Shown here: one piece after another, positions 1 through 6,992 of the stretch
How the letters are laid out: each line of letters begins with the position of its first letter
Position numbering within the stretch: position 1 is the stretch's first letter
Source of the DNA: Ignavibacteria bacterium
GTDB lineage: Bacteria > Bacteroidota > Ignavibacteria > Tepidaquicellales > Tepidaquicellaceae
Direction: 5' to 3'
Length of the DNA: 7,598 nt
Assembly (NCBI GenBank): GCA_018058125.1
Contig: JAGPCH010000056.1
Coordinates: 1-7,598, forward strand
Translations under genes and position numbers: made by a program
The notes under the pieces: generated by a model
The model's database searches: none
What the model was told of the DNA's origin: nothing
The model's input: only the letters and a program-made list of their open reading frames with translations

Positions 1-1538
1 TCCAGTATTATTGAAGTATCCGTTCTTGAATCTCCCGGCGGGTCGACTGCTTTATTGATCTTTATCACGCGGCCTTCTGCCGAAGTAGTTGTACCTTCTT
101 CTTCTTCCTGCAATGAACCCGGAAATACTATATCTGCATGACGGGCCGTTTCATTTAAAAAGAAATCTATGCAAGCATAAAACTCAAGTTTCTCAAGAGC
201 TTCTCTAACATAATTACTATTAGGCAATGATACCAGAGGATTAAAGCATATCGAAAGCAAACCTTTTATTTCTCCTCTGTGAATTGCTTCTATAATTTCA
301 TATGCTGTCAGACCTTTGCCCGGCATATCTTTCTCATCAATTCCCCATACCTCTGAAATATATTTCCTGTGTTCCGGATTTTCAATGTCTCTGTTGCCCG
401 GAAGCTGATCACACTTATGTCCGTGCTCACGACCCCCTTGTCCATTTCCCTGTCCGGTTATTGTTGCATACCCGCAGTAAGGCTTACCGATCCTTCCGGT
501 TGCAAGTACTAAATTTATACAGCCCACTACATTATCAACTCCTTTGGAATGATGTTCAATTCCTCTGGCATGAAGAAGAAAACTTGTCTTTGCTCTTCCC
601 CATAACTCAGCAGCTTCTCTGATCTTTTCTTTTTTTATGCCTGTAACTTCTTCAGCCCATTCAAGCGAATAATCTTTTACACTATCCAGTGTCAGATCAA
701 ATCCCGAAGTATAATTATCAATAAAGTCATGGTCGAGCAAATTATTCTGAGCAAGATAATTGAGCATCGCTCCATACAAAGCTGAGTCAGTTCCGGGCTT
801 TATATCCAGATGCAGATCAGCTGTACGCGCAAGCGGAATGACTCTAGGATCAATTACAATAAGCTTTGCTCCCCTGTCACGCGCTTTCCATATCCAGTGT
901 GTGAGTGTAGGAAAAGTTTCGCTTACATTTGCACCTGCTACTATGATCACTTCCGCATATTCAAGATCAGAATAATTATTAGAACCTCTGTCTAATCCGA
1001 ATGCTTTTTTATTTCCGGCTCCGGCGCTTACCATGCAAAGCCGTCCGTTATAATCTAAATTTTTTGTTTTCAATGCAACACGCGCAAACTTTCCTATGAG
1101 ATAGCTTTTCTCATTTGTCAGTGATACACCTGAGAGCATTGCAAAAGAATCATTTCCATAAGTTGACTGAATGCGTTTTATCTCTGAAATAGTTTTTTCC
1201 ATTGATTTATCCCATGATGTATCCTTAAATCCCACACCTTCGACTCTTTCAATAGGTGACAGCAATCTGTCCTCATGATTATTCTGCATGTAACGCTGCA
1301 CACCCTTCGGACACAGACGACCTTCATTAAAAGGAAACTTCATCCAGGGATCAAAACCTACGACTTTGTTATCTTTAACCAAAAGCTGTATCCCGCATTG
1401 CATACCGCAGAAGCAGCAGTGTGTATTTACGACTTTATCAGGTTCATCATTTCCACGATAACCTTCTTTCGGAGGATAGTTTAACTTTGGACCATACCGG
1501 TCAATTATCTTATCTATTTCTACAGGTAACTTTGCCAT
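1..1538 (-). CDS. Molybdopterin (bis-MGD) Fe-S oxidoreductase, probable cytoplasmic nitrate reductase, 3' end outside window
   Basis: Partial gene: 512 uninterrupted codons from the ATG at 1538 to the left edge. The N-terminus shows a Cys-x2-Cys-x3-Cys...Cys [4Fe-4S] motif (C41, C44, C48, C76, with an extra C42), followed by the CPKG lysine expected between the cluster and the pterin. RLCMVSA puts a cysteine (C168) where NapA/NasA/NarB enzymes ligate molybdenum, unlike the aspartate of NarG. A conserved stretch near residues 363-400 ([23 protein letters not shown]) also fits this family. These enzymes reduce nitrate to nitrite; the two nitrate transporters upstream support that substrate. The N-terminus ([12 protein letters not shown]) has no twin-arginine or other signal peptide, so the protein should be cytoplasmic, as in NasA/NarB and unlike NapA. 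Family members are usually 700 residues or more, so roughly 200 are missing. It starts 12 bases after the cytochrome b stop, hence co-transcribed. No Shine-Dalgarno is visible. A different substrate, such as formate, cannot be excluded from sequence alone. Confidence 0.85.
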   Translation of the reverse strand, partial: MAKLPVEIDKIIDRYGPKLNYPPKEGYRGNDEPDKVVNTHCCFCGMQCGIQLLVKDNKVVGFDPWMKFPFNEGRLCPKGVQRYMQNNHEDRLLSPIERVEGVGFKDTSWDKSMEKTISEIKRIQSTYGNDSFAMLSGVSLTNEKSYLIGKFARVALKTKNLDYNGRLCMVSAGAGNKKAFGLDRGSNNYSDLEYAEVIIVAGANVSETFPTLTHWIWKARDRGAKLIVIDPRVIPLARTADLHLDIKPGTDSALYGAMLNYLAQNNLLDHDFIDNYTSGFDLTLDSVKDYSLEWAEEVTGIKKEKIREAAELWGRAKTSFLLHARGIEHHSKGVDNVVGCINLVLATGRIGKPYCGYATITGQGNGQGGREHGHKCDQLPGNRDIENPEHRKYISEVWGIDEKDMPGKGLTAYEIIEAIHRGEIKGLLSICFNPLVSLPNSNYVREALEKLEFYACIDFFLNETARHADIVFPGSLQEEEEGTTTSAEGRVIKINKAVDPPGDSRTDTSIIL

Positions 1539-1550
1539 AATATTATTTTT

Positions 1551-2606
1551 TTATCCGAATAAATTTCCATCTTTCAGTCTTGCTTCCAGATGGGCTTTAG
1601 CTAGAATCGATCTCTTCCCTTCCGGACTTAAATCCAGATGCGAAGAGCCGTCAGCTTTATCAAAATTGAATCCAAGCTCTTTTGTAACGATCTTCAGATC
1701 ATCTATATGTAACTGTGAATCAAACTCTTTTCCTGTATGCGGACATACAGCCATTCCCATTGCTTCACCTTCTTTTTTATAAATTAATGCTCCGATCTGC
1801 GCAGGTCTTTGTATAATATGGAAAAATTTTCCAAAGGGGATCCATATTAAAAATATGATTACAGAGATAGCATGTGTCACGGCAAGAAAATCAAATGCGA
1901 ATCCTTTCATGAACTGGTATGAATAAGTTAACCCAAGTCCGGTAACAGAAATAATGATCAAAAGAATTAATGGTAACAGATCTGATTCAAAATTCTGAGT
2001 AGCTATTACTCCCGGCTGTGTCAGACGTCTTCTTATATAATACAGAGACCCTAAGATTATAAGATAGGAAGACCAGTTAAGTCCATGGAAAGTAATGAAA
2101 GCAGTTATACTACCTAAGTTGAATTCAAACATCTTGAATCCGAAAAAATGCGCTTCATATATTTCAAATGATCCCGGAGCAAATACAAAATGCACCCATC
2201 CGAATGTCAGAGGTATTGTAATTGCAAATGCCATTAGACAACCAAATGCTATAAAAAAATGCGCGAGCCATCTGAATTTTCCTCTCGGATAAACAAATTT
2301 CTGAAAGCCAATATTTAAAACCGCCTGTCTGGAAACAAACCAAATATGAGAAAATATTTTACCCTTAAAGAATAACTGAAATCCTCTTTTAAAATACATC
2401 CAGGTAGGAGGGCGCTGAAGCCAGACTGTGTACCGGTAAGCAATTCCGAAAACAGCAAAGATAGTACCAAACAGATATGTGATCAACGCCGCATCAAAAT
2501 TCTGAAGATTGCGCGATCCTAAAAAAATTAGGATCAGCATCAGAAAAGTAATAGCGAATGCTGCAAGCAATGCTTTACCATTTAAATTTTTTATAAATTG
2601 TATCAC
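1551..2606 (-). CDS. NarI/DsrM-like membrane cytochrome b, probable quinol oxidase for the adjacent molybdoenzyme
   Basis: 351 residues with about six hydrophobic segments (near 12-30, 40-60, 112-132, 168-190, 209-229 and 240-262). Histidines sit in or at the ends of helices at H116 (RWLAHFF), H174 (ITFHGLNW), H245 (AVTHAIS) and H263 (KFFHIIQRP), the arrangement expected of a di-heme b subunit that oxidises quinol, as in NarI, DsrM and HdrE. Residues from about 265 onward form a hydrophilic tail of roughly 85 residues containing CPHTGKEFD (C288, H290). I do not recognise this tail as a named domain. The start is GTG (plus-strand cac at 2604-2606): no in-frame ATG lies just upstream, and the first internal Met would cut the first helix. 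The gene lies 12 bases before the molybdoenzyme, which suggests it feeds electrons to that enzyme. The heme-binding role is inferred from histidine placement only. Confidence 0.78.
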   Translation of the reverse strand: MIQFIKNLNGKALLAAFAITFLMLILIFLGSRNLQNFDAALITYLFGTIFAVFGIAYRYTVWLQRPPTWMYFKRGFQLFFKGKIFSHIWFVSRQAVLNIGFQKFVYPRGKFRWLAHFFIAFGCLMAFAITIPLTFGWVHFVFAPGSFEIYEAHFFGFKMFEFNLGSITAFITFHGLNWSSYLIILGSLYYIRRRLTQPGVIATQNFESDLLPLILLIIISVTGLGLTYSYQFMKGFAFDFLAVTHAISVIIFLIWIPFGKFFHIIQRPAQIGALIYKKEGEAMGMAVCPHTGKEFDSQLHIDDLKIVTKELGFNFDKADGSSHLDLSPEGKRSILAKAHLEARLKDGNLFG

Positions 2607-2698
2607 AGAAATGTTTGTTTGTTTTTTATAAACTTAATAAATCTTTAATAAAATTTATACTTATAAACTCATTTAATTTTTGATAATGTATGCTGAAC

Positions 2699-2730
2699 AA
2701 TTTGTAATTTGTAATTTGTAATTTGTAATT
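2699..2730. repeat. Heptanucleotide tandem repeat, four copies of TTTGTAA
   Basis: On the plus strand the unit TTTGTAA occurs four times without error (2701-2728), and partial units at both ends (aa, tt) keep the period of 7. The repeat starts 7 bases past the stop codon of the NarK-like gene and lies in the 131-bp gap before the cytochrome b gene. Perfect short repeats of this kind can change copy number by strand slippage. Here that would change spacing in the mRNA or promoter region, not a reading frame. No function is shown by the sequence. Confidence 0.9.
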
Positions 2731-2737
2731 AAAAAGA

Positions 2738-4063
2738 TCAGCTCGGTTTCTCACATCCTTTTTTAGTATAGTTAGTCCAGTTGACCCATGTAGCCCATAA
2801 ACAAATTAATCCTATCAGAATAAAAAATAAGACCGAACTTCCGGTAATGCTTATAGACTGACCAATTAAAATATTGAATACAAATGGTCCGAACGCTGCA
2901 ATAGCTGCTGTCCATCCTATCACTCCGGCTGCCTTTCTCGGAGAGTCAGAGAATATTATCGGAAACTGTCTGAAAGTAGCTGCATTACCAACTCCAGTAA
3001 AAAAGAAAATGATCATGATAAGAGTTACAAACATAGGAAATTGTTCCATCGATGTCGGAGTTAGAGATCCTGTTACTATTAATAGAACAATACAGATAAA
3101 GATCGCTATTCCCGTTATAAATGTCAGTATCCCTCCGCCCGTTTTATCAGCAACCTTGCCAAATAAAACTCTGACAGCAGAGCCTATCAAAGGTCCGTAG
3201 AAAGCATATTTCAATGGTAGCGGTGCGTCGGGAAAGTTTCCGTAAAGAGTATTTATCATTAAAGGAAATGCTGCTGCAAGTCCTGCAAAAGTTCCAAAGG
3301 TCATAAAATAGATCAGCGTGCAATTCCATGTATGTTTTAATTTAAAAATATCCAGCTGCTCTTTGAAAGAAGCTATAACCGGTACACTTTTCAGTTGAAA
3401 CCAGGCAACTATACCTATTGTAAGTAAAGGTAATACATATACAAAAGCAATATTCTGAAGATAAATATCCTGATTGATCAAAGTATCATACTGTTTGCCA
3501 CCAAGAAAAGCAAATGTACCTACTCCGATAATTAAAGGAGATAATAACTGAACAAGACTTACTCCGAAGTTTCCAATACCTGCCTGAATTCCCAATGCTG
3601 TACCCATTAACCGTTTAGGATAAAATGTACTTGTACTTGGCATAAAAGATGAAAAATCCCCTCCTCCTAATCCAAGTAAAAAAGCTATAAATGCAAAATA
3701 CATAAATGTTGAATCCGGGTTTATAACGGCAAACCCTAACATTAATAAGGGAATAATTTTTATTAACGAAGATACAGTAATTACAATACGTGTACCGAAA
3801 ATAGGTATTAAAAAAGTATGTAAAATTCTGAACAATCCACCTGCCAGACCCGGTAAAGCCGCAAGCCAGAAAAGCTGCATTTTAGTAAAATTAAATCCGA
3901 TTGCGGGAAGTTTAATGACAACTACACTAAATAAAAACCAGGTCGCAAAAGATAACACCAGTGATAAAGTTGTGATCACCATTGTCTTCAAAGCAATTCT
4001 TTTACCGGTAGATTCCCAGAATTCCCTGTCTTCAGGATGCCATTCAGTTAACCATTTGCTCAT
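2738..4063 (-). CDS. narK: NarK-family nitrate/nitrite transporter (NNP family, MFS)
   Basis: 441 residues, a normal length for a 12-helix NarK. The first nitrate signature is clear at residues 131-169 (GLGGGDFSS, then QAGIGNFGVS), and the second lies at about 355-392 (FTGVGNAATF, then AAGVIGWTAAIAAFG). Arginines R79 (GGLFRI) and R298 (GSAVRVLFGK) sit where the two substrate-binding arginines of E. coli NarK (R89 and R305) are expected. The protein acts in the inner membrane, either as a nitrate/proton symporter or as a nitrate/nitrite exchanger; the sequence seen here does not decide which. The gene starts 32 bases after the stop of the preceding transporter, so the two are probably one operon. 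The ATG gives MSKWLTEWHPEDREFWESTG, a charged cytoplasmic head before the first helix, which supports this start. No Shine-Dalgarno is visible. Confidence 0.92.
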   Translation of the reverse strand: MSKWLTEWHPEDREFWESTGKRIALKTMVITTLSLVLSFATWFLFSVVVIKLPAIGFNFTKMQLFWLAALPGLAGGLFRILHTFLIPIFGTRIVITVSSLIKIIPLLMLGFAVINPDSTFMYFAFIAFLLGLGGGDFSSFMPSTSTFYPKRLMGTALGIQAGIGNFGVSLVQLLSPLIIGVGTFAFLGGKQYDTLINQDIYLQNIAFVYVLPLLTIGIVAWFQLKSVPVIASFKEQLDIFKLKHTWNCTLIYFMTFGTFAGLAAAFPLMINTLYGNFPDAPLPLKYAFYGPLIGSAVRVLFGKVADKTGGGILTFITGIAIFICIVLLIVTGSLTPTSMEQFPMFVTLIMIIFFFTGVGNAATFRQFPIIFSDSPRKAAGVIGWTAAIAAFGPFVFNILIGQSISITGSSVLFFILIGLICLWATWVNWTNYTKKGCEKPS

Positions 4064-4095
4064 ATACTATATTAAATTTTTTTGTTTTAAATTAA

Positions 4096-5559
4096 TTAAA
4101 ATTCAGTTTTAAATGAATCCTTTGGCTCTTTTAAAAACACCCAGCAGTAGAACAAACTAAATGCCGCTCCGGCTGCAATTATATGAAAAAAAGTTTTATC
4201 ATCTACCATTGAATAAATTACCAAGTAAACTACCGCGCCAACATTTCCATATGCTCCTGCCATTCCTGAGATCTGTCCTGTCAGATTTTTCTTAATGAAA
4301 GGTATTACAGCAAATGTTGCGCCTTCTGCTCCCTGTACAAATACCGAACACATTATAGTAACTGATATCGCTAACCATAGCGGCCATATACCGCTGATAA
4401 ATGACATTGAAAAAAAACCTGTTGCAATACCCGCCATATAGACAAGCATTGTCAGTTTCCGGTTTCCGAATCTGTCAGATAAAAGTCCGCCCAATGGTCT
4501 TGCAAATAGATTTACAAAAGCAAAAGAGCTTGCTACTATCCCGGCTAATGTCGGAGAGATCGTAAATGTTTTTTCAAAAAATAAAGGCAGCATGGATACT
4601 ACCGCAAGCTCTGCCCCGAAATTTGCAAAGTAAGTTGTATTCAAAGCTGCAACGCTGTTAAAAGAATATTTATCTTCTTCGGGTATTCCTTTCTTTAATA
4701 AAGGAATATTGATCTTCAGAGTTTTTGTGATATGAACAATGAAAACTATAAACAATATTATCCATATTCCATACAATACATTCTCACTTAAAAATTTTTC
4801 AGATGATTCATTTCCAACTGCAACTGTACTTAACCTCCATGCCAATAATCCCAGTGCGCCTACTAACGGAAATGACCATAAGATCAGCTGAACCAGATCA
4901 GACTCAGATGTAGCTATCAGCGGCTGAGTTTTTTTCGTACCTGCAAAAGTTTTACCTTCAGGAGTATCCTTTACTGAAAAATAAAATATGAATCCGTAAA
5001 CAAATGATACAACTCCGTTAATTGCTAATGCATATCTCCAGCCGTTTTCATATTCCCCGAAAAATTCCAACGCAAACCAGGGCAATGTCATAGCGGCAAA
5101 AGCCGAACCGAAATTTCCCCAGCCTGCATAAAATCCTTCTGCCCTGCCAACCATTGCCGGAGGAAACCAGTCTGCTACTATTCTTATACCAATAACAAAT
5201 CCCGCTCCAATTGAGCTAAGTAGTAATCTTGCAATCAATAACTGTGTAAATGAATTTCCAAATGCAAACATAAATACCGGAAAAGCCATAACGATAAGTA
5301 ATCCGCTGAATATCCTTCTTGAGCCAAATCGATCTATGAGAGATCCAACTACAATTCGCGCAGGTATTGTCAACGCAACATTGGCAATTGCCAATGCTTT
5401 TATGTGATCAGATGTTAGCCAGTCCAGCTTTTGCAGCATTGTACTGGCTATAGGAGCCATGTTGAACCAAATATAAAACGTAATAAAAAAAGCTATCCAG
5501 GTAAAATGCAATAACTTTATTCTCGGCTGGCTGAGATCCAATAGTTCAGGTTTCTTCAT
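4096..5559 (-). CDS. nrtP: NrtP/NRT2-like nitrate/nitrite transporter (NNP family, MFS)
   Basis: 487 residues, 12 predicted helices with a long central loop at about 195-300. MFS motif A occurs in both halves (GSLIDRFGSRR at 72-82, GGLLSDRFGNRK at 357-368). The nitrate signatures are AEGFYAGWGNFGSA (140-153) and QGAEGATFAVIPF with AGAYGNVGAV (409-443). This wording resembles cyanobacterial NrtP and eukaryotic NRT2 more than E. coli NarK, so this is a second and distinct member of the family. R68 and R354 are candidates for the two anion-binding arginines. Family knowledge points to nitrate (and perhaps nitrite) uptake across the inner membrane. It is the first gene of the nitrate cluster, 166 bases after ric, and is preceded by promoter-like hexamers and an FNR-like box. 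The ATG start has no clear Shine-Dalgarno. The symbol is by resemblance, and transport direction is not known. Confidence 0.9.
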   Translation of the reverse strand: MKKPELLDLSQPRIKLLHFTWIAFFITFYIWFNMAPIASTMLQKLDWLTSDHIKALAIANVALTIPARIVVGSLIDRFGSRRIFSGLLIVMAFPVFMFAFGNSFTQLLIARLLLSSIGAGFVIGIRIVADWFPPAMVGRAEGFYAGWGNFGSAFAAMTLPWFALEFFGEYENGWRYALAINGVVSFVYGFIFYFSVKDTPEGKTFAGTKKTQPLIATSESDLVQLILWSFPLVGALGLLAWRLSTVAVGNESSEKFLSENVLYGIWIILFIVFIVHITKTLKINIPLLKKGIPEEDKYSFNSVAALNTTYFANFGAELAVVSMLPLFFEKTFTISPTLAGIVASSFAFVNLFARPLGGLLSDRFGNRKLTMLVYMAGIATGFFSMSFISGIWPLWLAISVTIMCSVFVQGAEGATFAVIPFIKKNLTGQISGMAGAYGNVGAVVYLVIYSMVDDKTFFHIIAAGAAFSLFYCWVFLKEPKDSFKTEF

Positions 5560-5613
5560 CTGTGAATATTTAGCGTCATTCTATATTTCATCTTAAAAGA
5601 AAAAATTTTCCAA

Positions 5614-5627
5614 TTAATAAATATCAA
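5614..5627 (-). promoter_or_regulatory. FNR/DNR-type binding site candidate upstream of the nitrate operon
   Basis: Read on the minus strand the site is TTGAT-ATTT-ATTAA, one base from the CRP/FNR-superfamily consensus TTGAT-N4-ATCAA. Its centre lies about 61 bases upstream of the nrtP-like start, a normal distance for an activator of an anaerobic or nitrate/NO-responsive promoter. A hexamer such as TAAGAT (5590-5595) or TATAGA (5580-5585) could serve as the -10 for activation from this site. The region is AT-rich, so a chance match is possible, and no such regulator gene lies in the window. Confidence 0.42.
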
Positions 5628-5634
5628 TGCAGTG

Positions 5635-5663
5635 ATAATAAGAAGCAGAAACAAACATGTCAA
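5635..5663 (-). promoter_or_regulatory. Sigma70-like promoter candidate upstream of the nitrate operon
   Basis: The minus strand shows TTGACA (5663-5658), a 17-base spacer, then TATTAT (5640-5635): a perfect -35 and a one-mismatch -10 at ideal spacing. Transcription would begin near 5628, at the edge of the FNR-like box, so a factor bound there would block this promoter, while activation would need a second start further down. If the host uses a Bacteroidota-type primary sigma factor, this classical consensus may not be what it reads, which lowers confidence. Confidence 0.4.
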
Positions 5664-5672
5664 TTGAATTCT

Positions 5673-5712
5673 CTGAGTCTCTGCTCCTCAGTTTTAAAAA
5701 TTTCTTTTTAAA
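5673..5712 (-). terminator. Possible weak terminator or dyad cluster after ric
   Basis: Fourteen bases past the ric stop is a perfect AT-only inverted repeat, TTTAAAAA-4-TTTTTAAA (5693-5712). It is followed in the direction of transcription by a second dyad, CTGAG-9-CTCAG (5673-5691). There is no T tract after either stem in the minus orientation, so this is not a standard Rho-independent terminator. It is listed because its place between two transcription units fits one, but the AT-only dyad could be an operator or chance. Confidence 0.22.
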
Positions 5713-5725
5713 TACAGTTCTCATA

Positions 5726-6448
5726 TCAGGAATAAGTTTTTTCCATCTCTATTGCTTTTGGAAATAATATATTGTTCTCCAGATGAATATGTAAATGCAG
5801 ATCCGATTCAAATTCCTTTAACATAGCAAAAGCAACCCTGTATGTAGTACATCCGTCTTCAGGCGTAGTGTAGTTACTGCTCAGCTCTGCAATTTTTCTG
5901 AATCTCTCACCTTCGGCATCATGCTCATGCATCATTGCCGCTATTGGATTTTCAACTGTTCCGAATCCGGGCCTGGCAAGCTGCTCTTTACTGTTTGCGA
6001 ATTTGATCATTTGCCTTACATAAGGAAACAATATGAGCTCTTCCTTTTTCATATGAGAAGCCAGTTCTCCTGCCGATGCATTGAATTCTTTATTTATCTC
6101 AAACAGCTCCGGGTGATTGCTTCCGTGAACTTTACAAAGCTTATCAAGAAATTGCTGAATAGAAGGAACTGTCTCCTCAATATATCTGTGATGTTTTTTC
6201 TCAATATAATCCGCAAGAAGATCTATTGGCCAGGATTTAAAATCAATAGTTTGCTCTCCGGGCTGAGAAGATACTTCAGTTAATTCTTTCAGAAGTTTAT
6301 CTGCATCTATATTTTTACTTTCACAAACTTCATTTATTGATCTGCCGCCTTTACAGCAGAAGTCAATTTTATATTTTTGAAATACTGTAGCAGCTCGATA
6401 GTCATTAGCTACAAATGATCCGATACTTGATGATTTTGTCGTTTCCAT
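5726..6448 (-). CDS. ric: Ric/ScdA/YtfE-family di-iron protein, repair of iron-sulfur clusters
   Basis: 240 residues, close to the usual 220-240 of the family. Residues 1-60 are the short N-terminal ScdA/DUF542 domain with its hallmark DFCCKGG (29-35). The rest is a hemerythrin-like four-helix domain. Candidate di-iron ligands are H86 or H87, H132 with E136 (HxxxE), H174 or H176 (MMHEHD), and H220 with E224 (HxxxE), matching the spacing in E. coli YtfE. Family members act in the cytoplasm and help restore Fe-S clusters damaged by nitric oxide or oxidants. The gene lies 44 bases downstream of the Rrf2 regulator on the same strand, so the two are likely co-transcribed and the regulator likely controls it. 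Its place beside a nitrate-reduction cluster fits protection against nitrite- and NO-derived damage. All key residues are present, with no sign of decay. Confidence 0.94.
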   Translation of the reverse strand: METTKSSSIGSFVANDYRAATVFQKYKIDFCCKGGRSINEVCESKNIDADKLLKELTEVSSQPGEQTIDFKSWPIDLLADYIEKKHHRYIEETVPSIQQFLDKLCKVHGSNHPELFEINKEFNASAGELASHMKKEELILFPYVRQMIKFANSKEQLARPGFGTVENPIAAMMHEHDAEGERFRKIAELSSNYTTPEDGCTTYRVAFAMLKEFESDLHLHIHLENNILFPKAIEMEKTYS

Positions 6449-6492
6449 TTTATATGTTGTTTAATTTAAGGTTAAATATTTTTTTTACAAAT

Positions 6493-6930
6493 TCAATTTC
6501 GTTTTAAAAAAGTCTGTCCGTTTTCTATGTCCTCAGATAACTCGAGCAAAGTAGTTTCTTCAAGCATTTTTCTCAGATCTTCCCTTACAATTGTAAATTT
6601 ATAATGCAACGGACATGGCTTTTTATTATCACAATTCCTGAAACCCAGTCCGCATTTTTTATAAATGGAATCTCCGTCAATAGCTTTTACAACCTGACTT
6701 AGCCTGATCTTTCCTGCTTTGGATTTCTTTATCTCAAATCCTCCGTTGGGTCCTTTCAGAGAATCAATAATTTTATTCTTTACAAGTGTCTGTAATATCT
6801 TTGCAGTAAATGATACCGGTGAATCTGTTTCTCTGGCAATGTCATTCAGACTGACTCTGATGTCTGAGCGGGATTTTATTGCTATGAATATTGAAGCTCG
6901 TATACCGTATTCGCAGGCTTTTGAAAACAT
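6493..6930 (-). CDS. Rrf2-family transcriptional regulator with Fe-S cysteines (NsrR/IscR-like)
   Basis: 145 residues, typical of Rrf2 proteins. An N-terminal winged helix-turn-helix (about 1-70) begins MFSKACEYGIR and includes the usual LNDIARETDSPVSFTAKILQ region and the wing GPNGGFEI. Three cysteines follow at C93, C100 and C106 (Cys-x6-Cys-x5-Cys), where NsrR and IscR bind an Fe-S cluster. E7 lies about where NsrR places its fourth ligand, an aspartate. In NsrR the cluster is attacked by NO and DNA binding is lost; in IscR the cluster reports Fe-S status. The neighbour ric favours an NsrR-like, NO-responsive role, but the sequence does not separate the two, so no symbol is given. A perfect palindrome upstream of its own promoter suggests autoregulation. 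ATG start without a clear Shine-Dalgarno. Confidence 0.9.
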   Translation of the reverse strand: MFSKACEYGIRASIFIAIKSRSDIRVSLNDIARETDSPVSFTAKILQTLVKNKIIDSLKGPNGGFEIKKSKAGKIRLSQVVKAIDGDSIYKKCGLGFRNCDNKKPCPLHYKFTIVREDLRKMLEETTLLELSEDIENGQTFLKRN

Positions 6931-6947
6931 GATTTAATTTTGTTATA

Positions 6948-6978
6948 CAAAAATACTTAAAATATTATCATTAATAAA
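6948..6978 (-). promoter_or_regulatory. Bacteroidota-type promoter candidate for the Rrf2-ric unit
   Basis: The minus strand carries TATTTTTG (6955-6948), a full match to the Bacteroidota -7 element TAnnTTTG. Nineteen bases upstream is TTTA (6978-6975), one base from the -33 element TTTG. Transcription would start near 6941, leaving a leader of about ten bases before the ATG at 6930. The -33 element directly touches the palindromic operator. Confidence 0.45.
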
Positions 6979-6992
6979 GGACATTTTTGTCC
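6979..6992. promoter_or_regulatory. Palindromic operator candidate GGACA-N4-TGTCC
   Basis: A perfect 14-base dyad with five-base arms and a TTTT centre, GC-containing in otherwise AT-rich DNA. It lies about 50 bases upstream of the Rrf2 start and abuts the proposed -33 element, so a bound dimer would cover the promoter. The likeliest binder is the Rrf2 protein itself. I found no second full copy in the window, including upstream of the nitrate operon. Confidence 0.5.

Noticed and set aside
302..995. Plus-strand open frames opposite the molybdoenzyme gene
   Set aside because: They are antisense to a continuous, motif-bearing reading frame and encode no recognisable protein.
2874..3200. 108-codon plus-strand frame inside the narK region
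   Set aside because: Antisense to conserved NarK sequence, including its second signature; the product has no family features.
5921..6283. 120-codon plus-strand frame opposite ric
   Set aside because: Antisense to the conserved hemerythrin-like domain; no start signal or domain.
6719..6937. 72-codon plus-strand frame opposite the Rrf2 gene
   Set aside because: Antisense to the helix-turn-helix coding sequence; a shadow frame.
6979..6992. Reading the GGACA-N4-TGTCC dyad as a Rho-independent terminator
   Set aside because: No gene ends just upstream of it on either strand, and no T tract follows the stem; its position at the promoter fits an operator better.
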